The notes below the pieces were generated by a model. The model had not been told where the DNA came from. It did not search any database and was given only the letters and a program-made list of their open reading frames with translations. A stretch of 14,286 nucleotides of DNA from DASUZD01 sp036377055 (GTDB lineage Bacteria > Actinomycetota > Thermoleophilia > Gaiellales > Gaiellaceae), in NCBI GenBank assembly GCA_036377055.1, contig DASUZD010000136.1, positions 1 through 14,286 of the forward strand, written 5' to 3'. The translations under genes and the position numbers were made by a program. Numbering within the stretch: the first letter of the stretch is position 1; every line of letters starts with the position of its first letter. Of this stretch, positions 11,573-14,286 are shown piece by piece.

Positions 11573-12838
11573 CTAGCCGCCCGCGATCTTGGTCTTGATG
11601 TTGCGTGCAGCGGTCGAGAACGCGATCCGGGCCTTCGTCGCTCCCGGACCCTTGGTCGACTTGACCCACGCGCTGCCGAGGTCGCCCCAGACGCTGTTCA
11701 TCTGCGGGATGTTCGGCATCGGCACGCCGCCTGCCGACGCGTTGCCGATTGCGCGGAGGTTCGTGTCCTTCACCTGCTTGCCGGCCTTGACGTTCGCCGG
11801 GAAGCGGCTGTTGGCGAGCGCGAGCGCGACCTGCGCGCCGGGCTGAGCCATGTAGTTGGAGACGAGGTCCTTCGCGGCCGACGCCACGCCGTGGTCGTTG
11901 GCGTACTTCGTGACCATGAAGCCCTGGACGCCCAGGAACGGCACCGACTTGCACTTGATCGCCGGCATCTCGACGATCTTGAACTTGATCCCGGCCGTCT
12001 TGACGGGGTCGATGTTCCACGGCCCGGTGACCCAGAAGGCGACCTTCTGCTTCAGGAAGAGATCCTGAGCCGTCGACGAGTCGACGGACGAGCGGACGAG
12101 GCCTTCCTTGTTCCACTTGTCGATCAGGCCGGCGTTCGCCAGGAACTTCTTGTTCGCGACGCCGAGGTTGTTCGGGTTGAGGCCGCCCGTCTTCGTGGTC
12201 TGGAAGATGTAGCCGCAGAGGCCGGAGAAGAACGGGTACATGTGGTACGCGTCCCCGCCCGAGCCCTGCTGGACCGCGATCCCCACCGGGGAGCCCGTGC
12301 GCTTCTTGACCTTCAGCGCGGAGCTCTCGAGGTCCGCCCAGGTCGTCGGCACCTTCGCGAGCTTCGTGTTGACGAATAGCGCGACGTTCTCGAGCTGCGT
12401 CGGGATGCCGTAGAGCCGCGCCCCGTTCTTGCCGTACGAGAACGCGTTCAGCGAGTACTTCGGGAACTGCGCGAGGACGGCCTTGCGCGGGTTGAGCGGG
12501 AGCACGAGGCCGTTGGCGGCGAGCTCACCCGTCCAGTCGTGCGCCCCGACGATGACGTCCGGAGCGTCGGCGGCGGCGACCGTCTTCAGGTTGTCGCGGA
12601 TCGAGCCGAAGTCCTTGACGACCACCTTGACGTCGACCCCGCGGGCGTTGCCCCAGGCGCTCGTCACCTTGTCGACGTCGGCCTTCCTGTTCTGATCCGA
12701 CCAGACCACGATCGTCGTGGCCGAGGACGCGGCGGTCCCGTCGTGGGCCGCCGGTGCGGTCGGCGCGAGCACGAGCGTCGCGGCAGCCGAGACCGCCGCG
12801 AGCGTCAGCACGCCGACCCGCGTGAAGCGCTTCTTCAT
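11573..12838 (-). CDS. malE: Maltodextrin ABC transporter substrate-binding protein MalE
   Basis: This 421-residue protein binds maltodextrin outside the membrane and delivers it to MalFG. The ATG at 12838 gives MKKRFTRVGVLTLAAVSAAA, a typical Sec signal peptide, cleaved probably after APTAPA near residue 30. There is no lipobox Cys. The mature part has the CUT1 binding-protein pattern: TIVVWSD near the start, the DVIVGAHDWTGELAANGLVLPL segment, YGIPTQLENVALFVN, and AFWVTGPWN, all typical of the MalE lobes. A strong site GGGGGAAAGG (12845-12854) lies six bases before the ATG and decides this start over an upstream GTG at 12940. It is the first gene of the operon, with a candidate promoter about 65 bp upstream. 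Ligand size cannot be told from sequence. Confidence 0.95.
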   Translation of the reverse strand: MKKRFTRVGVLTLAAVSAAATLVLAPTAPAAHDGTAASSATTIVVWSDQNRKADVDKVTSAWGNARGVDVKVVVKDFGSIRDNLKTVAAADAPDVIVGAHDWTGELAANGLVLPLNPRKAVLAQFPKYSLNAFSYGKNGARLYGIPTQLENVALFVNTKLAKVPTTWADLESSALKVKKRTGSPVGIAVQQGSGGDAYHMYPFFSGLCGYIFQTTKTGGLNPNNLGVANKKFLANAGLIDKWNKEGLVRSSVDSSTAQDLFLKQKVAFWVTGPWNIDPVKTAGIKFKIVEMPAIKCKSVPFLGVQGFMVTKYANDHGVASAAKDLVSNYMAQPGAQVALALANSRFPANVKAGKQVKDTNLRAIGNASAGGVPMPNIPQMNSVWGDLGSAWVKSTKGPGATKARIAFSTAARNIKTKIAGG

Positions 12839-12880
12839 ATCGAACCTTTCCCCCGAGAGGATGGAGCTACCGGCTCGCGA

Positions 12881-12909
12881 GCTTAGTGAGTGCGGCAGGC
12901 GCTGGTCAA
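12881..12909 (-). promoter_or_regulatory. Candidate promoter of the mal operon
   Basis: On the minus strand a near-consensus -35 TTGACC (12904-12909) is followed after 17 bp by CTAAGC (12881-12886), a weak -10. It would start transcription near 12873-12875 and leave a leader of about 35 nt before malE. The -35 match is good and the position sensible, but the -10 is poor, so activator dependence or a different sigma factor is possible. A 10-bp palindrome GCTCGCGAGC (12873-12882) overlaps the -10 and start point and could be an operator. Confidence 0.45.
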
Positions 12910-12910
12910 C

Positions 12911-12924
12911 GGGCCGAACGGCCC
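12911..12924. promoter_or_regulatory. Palindrome next to the malE -35 box (possible regulator site)
   Basis: GGGCCGAACGGCCC is an inverted repeat (GGGCCG / CGGCCC around a 2-bp centre) directly upstream of the candidate -35, centred near -43 relative to the inferred start, a usual activator position. Its inner 12 bases (GGCCGAACGGCC) recur exactly in the 5' arm of structured repeat copy 1 (5992-6003, on the minus strand), ahead of the amylase domain. It may be a binding site shared by the two promoter regions, or chance in GC-rich DNA. Confidence 0.3.
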
Positions 12925-12928
12925 ATCT

Positions 12929-12940
12929 TTGCGCGCGCAA
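12929..12940. promoter_or_regulatory. Perfect 12-bp palindrome TTGCGCGCGCAA (possible operator)
   Basis: TTGCGCGCGCAA is fully self-complementary, stands between structured repeat copy 2 and the malE promoter, and is centred near -60. Sites with TTGCG and CGCAA arms are typical of LacI-family sugar regulators, which often control mal operons in Actinomycetota. No regulator gene is in the window, so the link is inference. Confidence 0.35.
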
Positions 12941-12949
12941 GTCCTACCG

Positions 12950-13113
12950 GGAGGGGTTGGCGGAACGTCGTTCGTCGCACGCGGTGCGATGCTCGTTCCG
13001 AGGCAAGGACGCAGGGAGCGTCCGTATCAGTCCGATACGGGCGCGACCGAGGACGCGGCCTCGGGGCGAGCAGCGCGCCGCGGGCGGCACAACGATGTTT
13101 CGCCAACCCCTCC
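12950..13113 (+). repeat. Structured repeat copy 2 (candidate ncRNA or palindromic mobile element)
   Basis: This 164-nt element folds on the plus strand into a four-way junction. P1 pairs 12950-12972 with 13091-13113, 23 pairs without a break, two of them G.U. P2 is TCGCAC-gcg-GTGCGA (12975-12989). P3 pairs 12991-13004 with 13058-13071, 14 pairs, two U.G. A conserved internal region separates it from P4, GCGTCCGTATC-agtcc-GATACGGGCGC (13018-13044). P5 is GCGCCG-cggg-CGGCAC (13075-13090), with one C.A mismatch. Only a two-base spacer, one base and three bases lie between the arms. The last base is the G of the oxidoreductase TAG stop. The wobble pairs are G.U only on this strand, which favours plus-strand RNA, opposite to the flanking genes. 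I see no clear plus-strand promoter before it. Confidence 0.82.
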
Positions 13114-14286
13114 TAACCAAGCGTCGAGTCGAGCTCGCGCGCCGCGAGGAAGACCGCCTCGGAGAAGGTGGGGTACGGCTGGATCGTGTCGAGCAGCACG
13201 TCGAGCGGCACCTCGGCGCGGATCGCGAGCGTCAGCTGCTGGAGCCACTCGCCGGCCTCGGGGCCGACCGCGACGGCGCCGACGAGCACGCGCCGCCCCG
13301 GATCGGCGGCCAGCTTCAGGAAGCCCTCGCGGCGCGGGCGCTCGTACGTGCCCGTGCGGGGCGTGGCCTGAAGCGACCAACTTGCGCAGACGACGCCGTC
13401 GCCTTCGGTCCTCCCCACGCTCGCCACCTGCGGATCCGTGAAGATCGACGCCGGAATCGCGCGGTAGTCCGCACGCGCCGTGCGGCCGGCGAGGTTCGCG
13501 GCCGCGACCCGAGCCTGGTACTTGCCGACGTGCGTGAACTGCGCGACGCCGGTGCAGTCGCCGATCGCGTAGACGTTCTCGGCGGCCGCGAGCCGGTCGT
13601 CGACCTCGATCCCGTGCGGCCCGATCGTGACGCCGAGCTGCTCGAGCCCGAGGCCGTCCGCGAAGGGGCGGCGCCCGGTGGCGACCAGCAGCCTCTCCGC
13701 CTCGAGCGTCTCGCCGCCGTCGAGCGTGACCCGAACACTTTGTGGCTCAGAGCCACTAGCGCCGTTCGGCTCGACCCGCGCCACGGTCGCGGCGAGCCGA
13801 ACGTCGATTCCGTCCTCGGCGAAGATGCGCGCCACGATCGCGCCCGCGTCGGCGTCCACACGCGGAAGGAGCCGCGGCGCGGTCTGGATCAGCGTCACGC
13901 GGGCCCCGACGCGCGCGAAGAACTGCGCCAGCTCGCAGCCGACGGCGCCGCCGCCGAGGACGACGAGGCTTTCCGGAACGTCCGTCGTTTCGGTCGCCTC
14001 CTCGTTCGTCCAGTACTCGATTGCGTCGAGCCCCGGGATCAGCGGGACGGCGGGGACAGACCCCGTCGCCACTACGAGACGGTCGTACTCGAGGGCCTGT
14101 CCGCCCGCCTCGACAACCCCCGGTCGCGTAACCACGCCGCAGCCGCGGACGAACTCGGCACGCTGCGTCGCGAGCCACGCGACCTGCGCCGAGTCGTCAC
14201 GCCCGTCGACGACCTGGTCGCGCCACCAGAAGACGCGCTCCAGGTCGAGCTCGGGGATCGCCACGCCCGGCGCGTAGCGCGCTGCG
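13113..14286 (-). CDS. Class I pyridine nucleotide-disulfide oxidoreductase family flavoprotein, 5' end outside window
   Basis: The 390 visible residues cover the middle and C-terminal part of a two-dinucleotide-fold flavoprotein related to dihydrolipoamide dehydrogenase and mercuric reductase. The N-terminal FAD fold and the redox Cys pair would lie beyond the window edge. Seen here are VVATGS, the NAD(P)-binding VVLGGGAVGCELAQFFARVG, ATGRRP, and the second FAD motif NVYAIGDCTG, followed by the dimerisation domain. The stretch corresponding to the family's His-x-His-Pro-Thr motif reads TIQPYPTFSE, so the active-site His that acts as the base in lipoamide dehydrogenase is Tyr. It is thus unlikely to be a standard E3 subunit; a mercuric-reductase-like or other quinone/NAD(P)H reductase role is more likely. 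A GTG at 14264 is an internal codon: the frame continues in register to the edge (AARYAPG). Confidence 0.85.
   Translation of the reverse strand, partial: AARYAPGVAIPELDLERVFWWRDQVVDGRDDSAQVAWLATQRAEFVRGCGVVTRPGVVEAGGQALEYDRLVVATGSVPAVPLIPGLDAIEYWTNEEATETTDVPESLVVLGGGAVGCELAQFFARVGARVTLIQTAPRLLPRVDADAGAIVARIFAEDGIDVRLAATVARVEPNGASGSEPQSVRVTLDGGETLEAERLLVATGRRPFADGLGLEQLGVTIGPHGIEVDDRLAAAENVYAIGDCTGVAQFTHVGKYQARVAAANLAGRTARADYRAIPASIFTDPQVASVGRTEGDGVVCASWSLQATPRTGTYERPRREGFLKLAADPGRRVLVGAVAVGPEAGEWLQQLTLAIRAEVPLDVLLDTIQPYPTFSEAVFLAARELDSTLG

Noticed and set aside
12991..13057. Similarity of GGCAAGGACGCAGGGAGC to the c-di-GMP-I riboswitch core
   Set aside because: Only a few bases match, the stem arrangement differs, and the expected second arm with tetraloop receptor is missing.
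12944..13120. Target-site duplication around repeat copy 2
   Set aside because: The flanks (TACCG and TAACC) are only loosely alike; no direct duplication is supported for either copy.

Overview
The window is very GC-rich, with compact overlapping genes on both strands. I infer a high-GC Actinomycetota-type bacterium, possibly a Thermoleophilia/Gaiellales-like lineage; this rests on composition and general protein character, not on a marker gene.

Left part (1-3786). A lon protease gene runs leftward off the window edge and carries a one-base frameshift near 1572-1575. It is divergent from a small DUF1003 membrane protein gene. Next come a leftward VOC/glyoxalase-fold gene, whose 3' end overlaps the DUF1003 gene, and a small rightward four-helix membrane protein of unknown role.

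Centre and right (3761-12838). A leftward maltodextrin/starch operon reads, in transcription order, malE, malF, malG, an intracellular GH13 hydrolase, malK, and a secreted GH13 alpha-amylase. From malF on, each gene overlaps the next by a few bases. Only the malE-malF gap (75 nt) is open, and it holds a very stable 17-bp hairpin. The genes form a coherent pathway: the amylase cuts starch outside, MalEFGK imports the maltodextrins, and the internal GH13 enzyme hydrolyses them. The transporter has two features usual in diderm bacteria: a binding protein without a lipobox Cys, and a MalF with a large loop like the P2 domain.

Right end (13113-14286). A leftward flavoprotein disulfide-oxidoreductase gene is cut by the window edge. 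Its C-terminal motif has Tyr where lipoamide dehydrogenase has the catalytic His.

The most striking find is a 163-164 nt repeat present twice, at 5850-6012 (minus) and 12950-13113 (plus). Its core is nearly identical, and its outer stem and apical hairpin differ in sequence while keeping base pairing through compensatory changes. It folds as a four-way junction, and in each copy one end coincides with the last base of the TAG stop codon of the upstream gene (malK and the oxidoreductase). Copy 1 also lies across the 5' end of the amylase reading frame. I do not recognise it as a known RNA or mobile element family.
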